The notes beneath the pieces were generated by a model. That model had not been told where the DNA came from and made no database searches. It was given only the letters and a program-made list of their open reading frames with translations. The translations under genes were made by a program, and so were the position numbers. A stretch of DNA of 49,280 nt from Phycisphaerales bacterium (GTDB lineage: Bacteria > Planctomycetota > Phycisphaerae > Phycisphaerales > SM1A02). The DNA is taken from NCBI GenBank assembly GCA_020345805.1, contig CP070772.1, positions 1,745,773 through 1,795,052 on the forward strand, written 5' to 3'. Shown here in pieces: positions 16,253 through 24,415 of this stretch; the stretch's first letter is position 1; the number at the start of each line of letters is the position of its first letter.

Positions 16253-17161
16253 TCAGGGCAGGTGGCTGAAATCCGGCGTGTCGGCGACGTTGATCCACAT
16301 CCGGGCGTCATCCAGGCGGCTCGGAGCCTGTGAATCGGCATGGCCGTCTGCGAAGAGGACCGCCACCGCACCTGTATAACGACCGATCGGCGCGTGAGTG
16401 TTCTCAAGTAGGTTCAACGCGTTGACCTCGATGTACCCTTCCCACTGCGGCACATCGGCAAGGGTCGGGGGTACGACGAGGAATGAGCCGGGGGCATTGT
16501 CCCGGGCCTGCTTGTGCAGTCCGGCGATCATCTCACTGGAAGAGCAGAAGGTGATGTAATCCGACTGGCGCTGAATCTGCCCCAGCGATTTCACCACCAC
16601 CGAAATCGGCTTTCCTTCCAGGTCCGTCGCGGCGTAGAAGCGCGGCAGGGGGACCGGGGGATTGGGCGGTTCCAGGACCGTCATGCTCCACCAGCCGCCG
16701 GTGTAATAGCCGTTGTAGCCAAACGCAGGCTCGTTTGCGACCTCGACGGCCTCGAGGATCATGTTGTCCAGGCTCGGATCGTCCTCCTCCCGGTAGCTGT
16801 GGATGATCTCGTGGTTGTAGTCCAGGTACTGCATGAGACGCCAGGTCCACGGGGCCGCCACGTCCTCGGGAATCGTCGCGTGATTGGGGAACTCGTAGAA
16901 CAGGTCCCATCGGTCGAAGACGTTGGGGCTTCCCGCGGGATCCAGGTAGGCGGGCACCGCCGCGCTCTCGTTGGCCGCTGCGTATGCGTTCCACGCGAAG
17001 TTGATCTGCCGGATGTTGTTCAGCTCGTTGGCCTTCCGGCTGCGCTTCTTCACGCCGCCCAGGGCCGGCATCAGGATGGCCATAAGCAGGCCGATGATGC
17101 CGATGACCACCAGCATCTCCACCAGGGTGAAGCCGCACCGGCGCTTGGGGGAACGGAACAT
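16253..17161 (-). CDS. Type IV pilin-like (prepilin N-terminal) protein
   Basis: A 302-residue protein with a class III prepilin signal: a short basic leader, then CGFTLVEMLVVIGIIGLLMAILMPALGGVKKRSR, in which the peptidase would cut after Gly and methylate the Phe, and Glu5 is conserved. A long globular domain follows, ending in AVLFADGHADS, the short ADGH motif common in planctomycete pilin-like families. Such proteins are numerous in these bacteria; whether this one assembles into a filament is unknown. The ATG at 17161 is chosen for AAGGAG 7 bases upstream and because it starts just before the leader. It converges with the TraB-like gene. Confidence 0.85.
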   Translation of the reverse strand: MFRSPKRRCGFTLVEMLVVIGIIGLLMAILMPALGGVKKRSRKANELNNIRQINFAWNAYAAANESAAVPAYLDPAGSPNVFDRWDLFYEFPNHATIPEDVAAPWTWRLMQYLDYNHEIIHSYREEDDPSLDNMILEAVEVANEPAFGYNGYYTGGWWSMTVLEPPNPPVPLPRFYAATDLEGKPISVVVKSLGQIQRQSDYITFCSSSEMIAGLHKQARDNAPGSFLVVPPTLADVPQWEGYIEVNALNLLENTHAPIGRYTGAVAVLFADGHADSQAPSRLDDARMWINVADTPDFSHLP

Positions 17162-17329
17162 GGTTGCTCTCCTTGCTCGCTGCGTCAGAAGATCCCGCAG
17201 CAGGACCGGGCGAAGGGGCGGTAGGGTCCAGAATGCGGCGATGAACAGCGCCGGCCGGCAACGCCCGGAGGCGGGCACCATTACGCCCCACCAGGGGATT
17301 ATACGGCCAGGATCCCCAATGGCCTGCAG

Positions 17330-18169
17330 TTATGGCCGAACTGGCCCGCTTTCGGCCCCTGCCCCCGGCAGCGGGGCCGCCGGGAGCGTCGAAAACGGCT
17401 GCTCGCCCCTCAAGCGGCGGGCGATGTCGGCCACGATCCGCGGATCCTCGCTGGCCTGCACGTGTGACAGGCTCAGGGGCCGGTTCGGCACCCACCAGAC
17501 GAACCCTCCGGGCGGGGCGGTGTTTTCCGGCCCCACGATCGCATCCCCCAGGCGGACATAGGCCAACAGGTCGTAGCCGGCCTCGGCCCGACCCGCCTCC
17601 AGCGCCGCCAGAAACGCCGAGCCCACCCGCATGTCCACCTGGCGCTTGTCGAGCGTGGGCAGCACCGCCAGCCGCGCCCCGCGGTGGGGAGTGGCGATGG
17701 TGAATAGGCGTTTGATGTTCAGACGCCGCCCGTCATCACTGCGCCTCTGGGCGGCGAACCGAGCCACCAGCCCGCCCATCGAAATCGCCACCACATCCAC
17801 CTCCGCCGTCTGAGCACGGACATCGCCCGGCACCGCCTTCTCCACCGCCTCGATCACCCGGTCGCGGCATTCCTCGAAGGTGTCGGCCGCGAAGAACGAC
17901 ACCTCGATGATCGGGCCGCCGGTGACGGTCTTGCCCAGCCGCCTCGCCAGCGCCGAGACGATCAGCCCCGGATCGTGAATCCCCGCCAGAACCACCATCG
18001 GCCTCTCCAGCGGCTTCGGTTCCCCCCGCATCTGGCGCAGGGCATCCTCGGCCTGCCTCACCGTCAGCGGAAACGACGGGTTGAGCTGCTGATTGGACGA
18101 GCACCCGGCGCACGCTGCCGCCGACAGCACCAGGAGCAGCCAGACGAGTCGACCGGTGAGGCAATGCAT
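17330..18169 (-). CDS. Lipase-like alpha/beta-hydrolase lipoprotein
   Basis: A 279-residue probable lipoprotein of the alpha/beta-hydrolase fold. The N-terminus LVWLLLVLSAAACAGC offers two possible lipidated cysteines (Cys20 or Cys23), neither in a perfect lipobox. The nucleophile elbow is VVAISMGGLVARF (Ser130), with the first Gly of GxSxG replaced by Ala. FTIATPHRG follows, as in lipases and palmitoyl-esterase-like enzymes, and the likely catalytic His is in SLSHVQASEDPRI near residue 235. A lipid or ester substrate in the periplasm is an inference. It stands alone on the minus strand between the pilin-like gene and the promoter region at 18.4 kb. Confidence 0.75.
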   Translation of the reverse strand: MHCLTGRLVWLLLVLSAAACAGCSSNQQLNPSFPLTVRQAEDALRQMRGEPKPLERPMVVLAGIHDPGLIVSALARRLGKTVTGGPIIEVSFFAADTFEECRDRVIEAVEKAVPGDVRAQTAEVDVVAISMGGLVARFAAQRRSDDGRRLNIKRLFTIATPHRGARLAVLPTLDKRQVDMRVGSAFLAALEAGRAEAGYDLLAYVRLGDAIVGPENTAPPGGFVWWVPNRPLSLSHVQASEDPRIVADIARRLRGEQPFSTLPAAPLPGAGAESGPVRP

Positions 18170-18397
18170 GTGCCCATGATACGGGCGTCGCCGCCGGTCG
18201 GCCTCCGCGGCGTTCTTGCGGCGGCGGCCATGAGCGATCCCGCGTTGGCCCCGACCACCGGCGAAGACTGATCGGCAGCGAGGCGCCGTCGCGTGCGAGC
18301 GGTCCCGATTGAGGTAAGTATAAGATGAACGATCTGTCCCAGACCGTGCGAAGCAGACGTGTCGGCTCCGATTCTTATGATGCGCATCACGCTTAAG

Positions 18398-18426
18398 TTG
18401 ACACCGCGCGGCACGCGGTCGACAAT
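18398..18426 (+). promoter_or_regulatory. Promoter with palindrome in its spacer
   Basis: A perfect -35 TTGACA (18398-18403), 17-base spacer and -10 GACAAT (18421-18426, four of six matches). The spacer holds a 6-5-6 inverted repeat, ACCGCG (18403-18408) and CGCGGT (18414-18419), placed where a repressor would block RNA polymerase. The leader also carries CAGGGGTC twice (18439-18446 and 18458-18465); the second copy serves as ribosome site for the ATG at 18472. This should drive the membrane-protein/nuclease operon. Confidence 0.6.
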
Positions 18427-18471
18427 CTGCCCAACATTCAGGGGTCGATTCAGTTAACAGGGGTCACGACG

Positions 18472-19272
18472 ATGGCAGACAAAGAGGACACGAAAATCCA
18501 CGTCGGGTACTTTATTCTGATCCTGATCGCGATCGCAGTGGGGGGGCTGCTTCTGGTGTGGTGGGAGCCGGTGGTGGCTTGGCTGGTGGTGGCGCTGCTC
18601 ATGACGCTGTTCATCGCGATGTCCGGCTTCAATATTAAAGGCCTGGGAAGCGGCTGCCTCATCGACGAGCGCGACCGCATCAGCCTCTCGCGCCTCCAGC
18701 TCATCGCCTGGACGTTGCTGGTTCTGTCGGCCTACTACACCGCGGTGATGGTGAACATCCGCAACGGCGTGCCGGACCCGCTGGCGGTGGCGATCCCGGC
18801 CGAGCTGTGGGTGCTCATGGGGATCTCCGCGACCTCGCTGGTCGGCTCGCCGTTGCTGGTCCGCGGACAAGGCCAGCATCGCGTCAACGTCATCGGTGAG
18901 GACGGTATCGCCCGCGGTGATGCGCCTTCCGACGCCTCGTGGCAGAACCTCTTCTGCGGCGAGACCAACTCCAACGACAAATACCAGGACATCAGCCGCG
19001 TGCAGATGTTCTACTTCACCTTCATACTGGTGCTGGCTTATGGGTTCTTCCTCGGTCGGATGTTCGTGGATGCCGGTCGGGCGGCGGCGGGCGAGGCGCA
19101 GATCGTCGAGTTGCCCGCGGTGTCCGCCGGCATGCTCGCCCTGTTGGGCATCAGTCACACCGCCTACCTCGGTAAGAAGGGGCTGCGCACCGATATTGAG
19201 CGCAAGATCCCGAAGACCAAGGTCGCTCGCGGCAAGACCGCGACCGCAGGGAACAAAGGGGACCAGTCATGA
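18472..19272 (+). CDS. Internally duplicated membrane protein
   Basis: A 266-residue membrane protein of unknown function with about six hydrophobic segments. It seems to be an internal duplication: SLSRLQLIAWTLLVLSAYY (about residues 63-82) and DISRVQMFYFTFILVLAYG (about 176-195) share an SRxQ...T...AY pattern, and each is followed by a segment ending in GISATSL or GISHTAY after a proline. The cytoplasmic tail is basic. It shares an ATGA stop/start overlap with the nuclease gene, so the two are translated together. No transporter or enzyme family is recognised. Confidence 0.65.
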   Translation: MADKEDTKIHVGYFILILIAIAVGGLLLVWWEPVVAWLVVALLMTLFIAMSGFNIKGLGSGCLIDERDRISLSRLQLIAWTLLVLSAYYTAVMVNIRNGVPDPLAVAIPAELWVLMGISATSLVGSPLLVRGQGQHRVNVIGEDGIARGDAPSDASWQNLFCGETNSNDKYQDISRVQMFYFTFILVLAYGFFLGRMFVDAGRAAAGEAQIVELPAVSAGMLALLGISHTAYLGKKGLRTDIERKIPKTKVARGKTATAGNKGDQS

Positions 19273-20183
19273 GCCGCATGTTCATCGCCGTTCCCGCGCT
19301 CGTCGGCATCCTCAGTGCCGGCGCGCTGCGGCCACAGACCGACAACCCCCGCATTCAGGTGCATCGCCGGCCCGCCGTCATTACCGCCATGGAATCATGG
19401 ACCGACGATGACCTCACCAATGAGCAGCTGCGACTGCTCCAGACGCACTGTCCGCTCGGCCGGCCGCGACTGACCACCGATCTTTACGGCACGACATGGC
19501 TGGTGGTCCATGAGGGTTATGTTCTCGAGCTTTCCGCGATCGACAAGATCCCTCTGTGGGTGGGCGAGGAGGTTACGTCCGATCAGCTTGGCGACGCCGC
19601 GGAGCGCGCCGGTCGCTTCAAGCTCGACCCGATCGTTCCCCGGCACGTCCAGGCCCGGCATGAGGATTACACGAATACCGGCTACGACCGGGGCCACCAG
19701 GCCGCCGCCGCCGACTTCAGCGCCGATCAGGAACTGATGGACGAGACGTTCCGCGTGACGAACATTGCCCCGCAGGAGCCGGACCTCAACCAGCAGGCGT
19801 GGAAGGCGCTGGAGATGCGGATCCGCGACTGGATCGGCCCAAATCAGCCCGCGTATATCATCACCGGCCCCATATTCCATGATCCCCGCGAGGAAGGCGA
19901 CGGCGAGCGCGCCGACGGGCTCGTCGAGTATTACACCGTCGGTCCCGGCGGGGTCAGCGTACCCACTCACTTCTACAAGATCGTCCTGCAATGGCGCGAC
20001 GAGGCCTGGAACGCCATCGGATTCGTCATGGAGAACGCCGATCCCGGACCCGTGGTCGATCTCAGCGATTACCGCAGGTCCATCCGATGGATCGAGGAGC
20101 ACACGGGCCTGGACTTCTTCGATCAGCTCGACCAGGACGAGCAGGATGACCTGGAGATCCCGGTCGCCGCAATGTGGCAGTAG
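19269..20183 (+). CDS. DNA/RNA non-specific endonuclease (NUC family)
   Basis: A 304-residue exported nuclease of the beta-beta-alpha-metal type (endonuclease G / Serratia nuclease family). A hydrophobic N-terminus (about residues 4-20) suggests export or a membrane anchor. The catalytic motif is complete: GYDRGHQAAAADF (DRGH at 140-143) followed by TNIAPQEPDLNQQAWKALE, which supplies the metal-binding Asn and the conserved Gln/Trp. It would cut both DNA and RNA non-specifically. It is translationally coupled to the membrane-protein gene by a 4-base overlap and ends 34 bases from the convergent ispG stop. Possible roles are nutrient scavenging, interbacterial killing or phage restriction; no immunity protein is recognised unless the membrane protein serves as one. 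Confidence 0.88.
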   Translation: MSRMFIAVPALVGILSAGALRPQTDNPRIQVHRRPAVITAMESWTDDDLTNEQLRLLQTHCPLGRPRLTTDLYGTTWLVVHEGYVLELSAIDKIPLWVGEEVTSDQLGDAAERAGRFKLDPIVPRHVQARHEDYTNTGYDRGHQAAAADFSADQELMDETFRVTNIAPQEPDLNQQAWKALEMRIRDWIGPNQPAYIITGPIFHDPREEGDGERADGLVEYYTVGPGGVSVPTHFYKIVLQWRDEAWNAIGFVMENADPGPVVDLSDYRRSIRWIEEHTGLDFFDQLDQDEQDDLEIPVAAMWQ

Positions 20184-20217
20184 AAGTCACCGACCTCGCA
20201 TCTCAAGCGTTGGGCTC

Positions 20218-21474
20218 TTACCTCGGGTCTTGCGCGTGCTGACCCGGATTGCCCTTCACCTCCGCGATCCTCACCGCGCCGGCGGGCTCGCCCTCCGGAT
20301 CCGGGCGGGCGATGTGGACGGCCTTCTCCCCCAGCTTCGCCTCGCCTCGCCTGACCTTCGCCTGGAAGCTGCGACACTCGTCAAGCAGCCGATCGAGGAT
20401 CTCTTCTTCCGGGACGTTGGCGACGCGTTCGCCCTGAACGTAGACGATGCCGCGCCGATCGCCGGCGAAGACGGCCACATCCGCGCCCTCGGCCTCGCCC
20501 GGGCCGTTCACCACGCAGCCCATGACCGCCACCTTCATGGGCAGGTCGATTTCATCCTTCAGTTTGCTCCGCACCTCCTGGACCAACGTGAGCAGATCGA
20601 CCTGGATGCGCCCGCAGGTGGGACAGGCGATAAGCTCAGCGCCCAGGCGCTGGCGCAGCCCCAGGCAATAGAGCATTTCCAAAGCGTCTTCGACTTCAAG
20701 CACCGGATCCGAGGCGTAGCTGATGCGCACGGTGTCGCCGATGCCGCCCGCCAGCAACGTGCCCAGGGCCACCACGGAGCGGATGGTGCCCGTTTCCTTC
20801 GGACCGGCGTGCGTCACGCCCAGGTGCAGCGGGTAATCGAAGCGCTTGGAGATCTCGGTATAGACATCGATGGTCAAGGCCGGATCCATGGACTTGGCGC
20901 TGATGCACAGGTCGTGAAAGTCGCGGGCCTCGAAGATGTCCAGGTATTCTTCGAGCTTGGCGATCATCAGGGCCATGACCTGGCCGTGGCGGTGCTCGGA
21001 GAAGACTTTCACCAGTTCTTCCCTGCGCTTCCGCTTGTCCCTGCGCTCGACGATGGAGCCCTCGTTGACGCCGATGCGGATGGGGAGGGAGCGCTCCTTG
21101 CAGGCGTCGATGACGGCGTTGACCTGCCCGCGGTCGGAGATGTTGCCGGGGTTGAGCCGGATCTTGTGTACGCCGGCCTCCACCGCCTCCAGAGCCCTCT
21201 GGTAATGGAAGTGGACGTCGGCGACGATGGGCACGTGGGTCTGAGAGAGGACCTGAGGCAAGGCCTCGGTGTCTCGGCGCTGGGGCACCGCGACGCGGAC
21301 GATATCGGCCCCCGCGGCGGCGAGGCGGTTGATCTCCGCCACGCAGTCGTCGATGTCGCAGGTCCGCCCGGAGGTCATCGTCTGCACCGAGATCGGCGCC
21401 GAGGAGCCGATGGCAACGATGCCGCTCCGCTCATCGCCCACCAGAATCTGCCTGGTTTCTCGCCCGATCGGCAT
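20218..21474 (-). CDS. ispG: HMBDP synthase (GcpE)
   Basis: (E)-4-hydroxy-3-methylbut-2-enyl diphosphate synthase, the [4Fe-4S] enzyme of the non-mevalonate pathway that reduces and opens methylerythritol cyclodiphosphate. In 418 residues, the TIM-barrel half has VADVHFHYQRALEA, KIRLNPGNI and RIGVNEGS; the cluster half has ACPTCGR and GCVVNGPGEA. About 40 residues extend the C-terminus beyond the usual end. The ATG at 21474 is chosen by family start; the frame runs on upstream without homology. A -10-like TACAAT (21489..21484) lies so close that the mRNA would be nearly leaderless. dxs and ispA are in a separate unit 7 kb away. Confidence 0.96.
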   Translation of the reverse strand: MPIGRETRQILVGDERSGIVAIGSSAPISVQTMTSGRTCDIDDCVAEINRLAAAGADIVRVAVPQRRDTEALPQVLSQTHVPIVADVHFHYQRALEAVEAGVHKIRLNPGNISDRGQVNAVIDACKERSLPIRIGVNEGSIVERRDKRKRREELVKVFSEHRHGQVMALMIAKLEEYLDIFEARDFHDLCISAKSMDPALTIDVYTEISKRFDYPLHLGVTHAGPKETGTIRSVVALGTLLAGGIGDTVRISYASDPVLEVEDALEMLYCLGLRQRLGAELIACPTCGRIQVDLLTLVQEVRSKLKDEIDLPMKVAVMGCVVNGPGEAEGADVAVFAGDRRGIVYVQGERVANVPEEEILDRLLDECRSFQAKVRRGEAKLGEKAVHIARPDPEGEPAGAVRIAEVKGNPGQHAQDPR

Positions 21475-21483
21475 TATTGGAAC

Positions 21484-21489
21484 ATTGTA
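21484..21489 (-). promoter_or_regulatory. Likely -10 element of ispG
   Basis: On the minus strand TACAAT matches the -10 consensus at five of six bases and ends 9 bases before the ispG ATG (21474), which implies a leader of only a few bases. No good -35 is visible 17 bases upstream, so the call rests on the -10 alone. Confidence 0.35.
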
Positions 21490-21706
21490 AGTGTGGTCGT
21501 GTCGCCCGGCCACGGCCCGGGGAGTTCGGTTTGCGGCATCTGTAGGAAACCTGCGGCCTGACCAAGCTCCGCCGTCTGTCGAAGCATGCGGGCGAGAACC
21601 GTCTGATTTCGGCCGTGGCACTTCACCATTCGAGACGTTGGGCCGATTCCATCGGTTGAGGTTGCGACGGTGACAAGCTGGATGAACGGGGGAGGAGGAT
21701 AACCGT

Positions 21707-22879
21707 TTGGCCGAATCGTTCACCGACTACCTGAAGCTGAACTCCTCCGAGCGCAATCGGCTTCTGGCGCGACTTGCCCGCGATCCCGCGCGAAAGTTGG
21801 GCAAGTGCAAGCGGAAGCACCGGAGGTACAGCTACCGCACTCTGGACGTGGCCATGAGCATCGTTCATCCGGGCGGCGGCCAAAGCCGGCTCCTGGTCAC
21901 TTCGCGCAACCTCTCCGCCGGCGGAATCGCCTTCCTGCACGGCGGGTATCTGCACGCCGGTTCGGAATGCACCCTGGCCCTCATGCGCCGCGACGGTACT
22001 CCGATATGCCTGGCGGGGACCGTTCGGCACTGCCGGCATCTGCAGGGGGCATGTCACGAAGTCGGCGTCCAGTTCTCCCACGAGATCGACCCGGAGGTCA
22101 TCCTGCTGCCGGAGGATCTCGACGACGCGGACGGGGGTCCGGAATGCGGTCGTTCCCTTCGAATCCCCTCGCTGCGCGGACGGGTGCTCATCGCGGACGA
22201 GAATGAGCCCGACCGTCGGTTGTTGTCGCACCAGTTGTCCGCGACCGGCCTGGAGGTCACGCCGATCGCCACCGCGGGAGCCACGCTTGATGCGGTGAAA
22301 AAAGGCAAGTTCGACGCGGTGATCTGCGGTCTGGATCTGTATCGGGCTCATGGGATTCACGCGGTGAAATCCCTGCGAGAGATCGGATATCGACAGCCGG
22401 TGCTGGTGCTTACCGCCGAGATTGACAATCGGGCCCTGGCTGCGGTGACGGAGGCGGGCGCGACGGAGGTGGCGGGAAAGCCCTACGACCCCTATTACCT
22501 CATGTACCTGCTGGCCGAAGCCCTGAACCAGCCGGTGCCGGAGGGAACGGTTGTCAGTCGCTTCGACGGCGAACCGGGCATCGGCGATCTGCTGGAGGAT
22601 TTCGTGAAGGAGGCGAGGGATCTCGCCGGCCGCCTCGCCGCAGCGCTGGAAGAAACGGACCTCGCCGGAGCGCGCGATTTGTGTGTCCGCATGGCCGGTT
22701 CGGGCGCGAATCACGGCTTCGACCAGCTCAGCATGGCGGCCCGCGATGCACTCCACAACCTTGACGCGGCCGGGAGCCTCGATGCGGCGATCGGGCCGCT
22801 GGGCAGGCTGATCTCGATGTGCCAGCGTCTGGACCGGCACGACTCTGACCCGACCCCGTCCCCCGGGCTCGGGAGCTAG
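21707..22879 (+). CDS. PilZ / pseudo-receiver / pseudo-Hpt protein (copy 1)
   Basis: A 390-residue three-domain protein. The PilZ domain (about 36-130) keeps both c-di-GMP motifs: R40-x3-R44 and NLSAGG (N68, S70, G73). The receiver-like domain (about 157-275) keeps Asp164, Thr236 and Lys258, but the phosphoacceptor position is Gly208. The C-terminal Hpt-like domain (about 293-375) has Val327 where the phosphorylated His should be. So the chain looks like a c-di-GMP sensor built on a phosphorelay frame that can no longer carry phosphate. The TTG start at 21707 is supported by GGAGG 8 bases upstream. It precedes a paralogue at 23048 and an EAL-HDOD gene, and diverges from ispG. Output unknown. 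Confidence 0.8.
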   Translation: MAESFTDYLKLNSSERNRLLARLARDPARKLGKCKRKHRRYSYRTLDVAMSIVHPGGGQSRLLVTSRNLSAGGIAFLHGGYLHAGSECTLALMRRDGTPICLAGTVRHCRHLQGACHEVGVQFSHEIDPEVILLPEDLDDADGGPECGRSLRIPSLRGRVLIADENEPDRRLLSHQLSATGLEVTPIATAGATLDAVKKGKFDAVICGLDLYRAHGIHAVKSLREIGYRQPVLVLTAEIDNRALAAVTEAGATEVAGKPYDPYYLMYLLAEALNQPVPEGTVVSRFDGEPGIGDLLEDFVKEARDLAGRLAAALEETDLAGARDLCVRMAGSGANHGFDQLSMAARDALHNLDAAGSLDAAIGPLGRLISMCQRLDRHDSDPTPSPGLGS

Positions 22880-23047
22880 AAGAGGCCGGGCCGGGGGAGC
22901 GGACCCGCCGGCGACCTCTGCCGGCCGCCGGCGTGCCCGGACGCGTGTCGGGTCCGATTGGGCAACCGGCCGTAAAGCCGGTCTTGCGGCTGGTCGATAC
23001 GCCACAGTCGGACGTGTATAGATGCCTGCGGACCCGGGAGCGCCCCA

Positions 23048-24214
23048 GTGGACACCGGTGGAGACACCTCACCCATCAACGCGCTTCGCCTGAGTGACTC
23101 GGAGCGCCGGAAGCTGCTCGAAAGGCTGGATCGTCAGCGCACCGCCTTCCGGGGGCGGGAATCCCGTCTCGAGGACCGGCTGCCGTACAAGACAGCCGCA
23201 GACGTGATTGTCACTCTCCGCCATCCCGGCGGTTCGGTTGTCGACTATCTGGTGCGCCCCCGGAATCTCAGCCCTCAGGGCATAGGTTTTCTGCACGGCA
23301 ACTTCGTGCACCCGGGCAGTGAATGCCAGGTCCACCTGGTTAATCTGGACCGGCAACCTGAACTCGTCGAAGGCACCGTGGTCCGTTGCCGCCACGTCGA
23401 GGGGCTGGTCCACGAGGTAGGCGTCCGGTTCGAACAGCCGATTGCGCTGGAGAAGTTCGTCCCGGAACACCGGCAGTCGGCGAACCTGCCGGAGCCCAAC
23501 ATCGAACTGCCCAGGTTGTCCGGCAGGGTCGTCTTTGTGGAGAACTCGGACACCGACCGGGAGCTGCTTGGCTCCCATCTGGGCAAGCTGGGCGTCGAAA
23601 TGGTCTCGATCGCCAGCCCGCTGGAGGCGCTGGCTTTGCTCGAACGAGAGAAGTTCGAGCTGATCATAACGGGGGCTTCGCTGCCGGGGCTCACCGGGCC
23701 GGAGCTGGCCGAAGCGCTGAGGGCCGACGGCCACGAGGAGCCCATTCTCGCCCTGGCCGACGATGACAACGCCGAGACTCGCGACGAGGCGCTGGCTTGC
23801 GGGTGCACGGCCGTCCATGCCAAGCCCTTCACTCTGGAGCAGCTGGCCCGGTGGCTGAGCGAGTACTTGCCGCGAGCCGCGGACTCCGGCCCGGACCGCG
23901 AGTGCCTGAAGAGCACCGAATGGGCCAAGCCGCACATGCGACCGCTGATCCTCGGGTTTCTCGAGAAGATGGAGGTCCAGGTGGGGCAACTGGCCGGTCT
24001 TCTGGCCGCCGATGCGGATCGCCGGGCCATCGAGAAGCTGAGTGTGGAACTCAAAGGGGCCGCGGGCGGACATGGCTATCCGGACGTAAGCCGGACCGCG
24101 GCGGAACTGCACACGCTGTCGGCCCGGGGGGCATCACCGGAGGAGCTGGCGGCGAAGTGTCGCGATCTGGAGGAGCTCTGCCGGCGGGCCGGTCAGATCC
24201 GCCACGAGACGTGA
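23048..24214 (+). CDS. PilZ / pseudo-receiver / pseudo-Hpt protein (copy 2)
   Basis: A 388-residue paralogue of the protein at 21707 with the same order. The PilZ domain (about 38-132) has R40-x3-R44 and NLSPQG (N73, S75, G78). In the receiver-like domain (about 159-275) the acidic pocket is worn (VENSD where DD is usual), the phosphoacceptor is Gly209 and the Thr is Ala237, while Lys259 stays. The Hpt-like domain (about 295-375) keeps LKGAAGGHGYPDV but has Val333 instead of His. Both copies lost the same two residues to the same replacements, Gly and Val. The start is a GTG at 23048 with only a weak ribosome site; 168 bases separate it from copy 1. Confidence 0.8.
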   Translation: MDTGGDTSPINALRLSDSERRKLLERLDRQRTAFRGRESRLEDRLPYKTAADVIVTLRHPGGSVVDYLVRPRNLSPQGIGFLHGNFVHPGSECQVHLVNLDRQPELVEGTVVRCRHVEGLVHEVGVRFEQPIALEKFVPEHRQSANLPEPNIELPRLSGRVVFVENSDTDRELLGSHLGKLGVEMVSIASPLEALALLEREKFELIITGASLPGLTGPELAEALRADGHEEPILALADDDNAETRDEALACGCTAVHAKPFTLEQLARWLSEYLPRAADSGPDRECLKSTEWAKPHMRPLILGFLEKMEVQVGQLAGLLAADADRRAIEKLSVELKGAAGGHGYPDVSRTAAELHTLSARGASPEELAAKCRDLEELCRRAGQIRHET

Positions 24215-24313
24215 CAGATCCAATAACCGCTACAGCCCAGACTTCGACCGCCATGGCCTCCGGCTGTCCGCTCGCCGGAGTGGGCGGGACGGTGTCCATC
24301 GCCGAAGAATCTA

Positions 24314-24336
24314 GATCAACGTTGCGACCGTTGATC
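24314..24336. promoter_or_regulatory. 8-7-8 inverted repeat before the EAL-HDOD gene
   Basis: Perfect arms GATCAACG (24314-24321) and CGTTGATC (24329-24336), typical of a dimeric repressor or activator site. Just downstream TCATTCCG occurs twice as a direct repeat (24339-24346 and 24352-24359). Both lie in the 200-base gap before the gene at 24416, so they may regulate it. No clear promoter hexamers are seen. Confidence 0.45.
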
Positions 24337-24415
24337 AGTCATTCCGGGGTCTCATTCCGAACGGTACCGGCCTCCAGGTCTGCGGCCGGGTGCCGACACA
24401 CCAGGGAATGCCCGA

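Noticed and set aside
22960..22982. GGGCAACC...CGTAAAGCC before the second PilZ gene resembles pieces of a GEMM c-di-GMP riboswitch
   Set aside because: The two motifs are only two bases apart, leaving no room for the first hairpin with its tetraloop. It folds only as a 6-bp stem (22965-22970 / 22977-22982).
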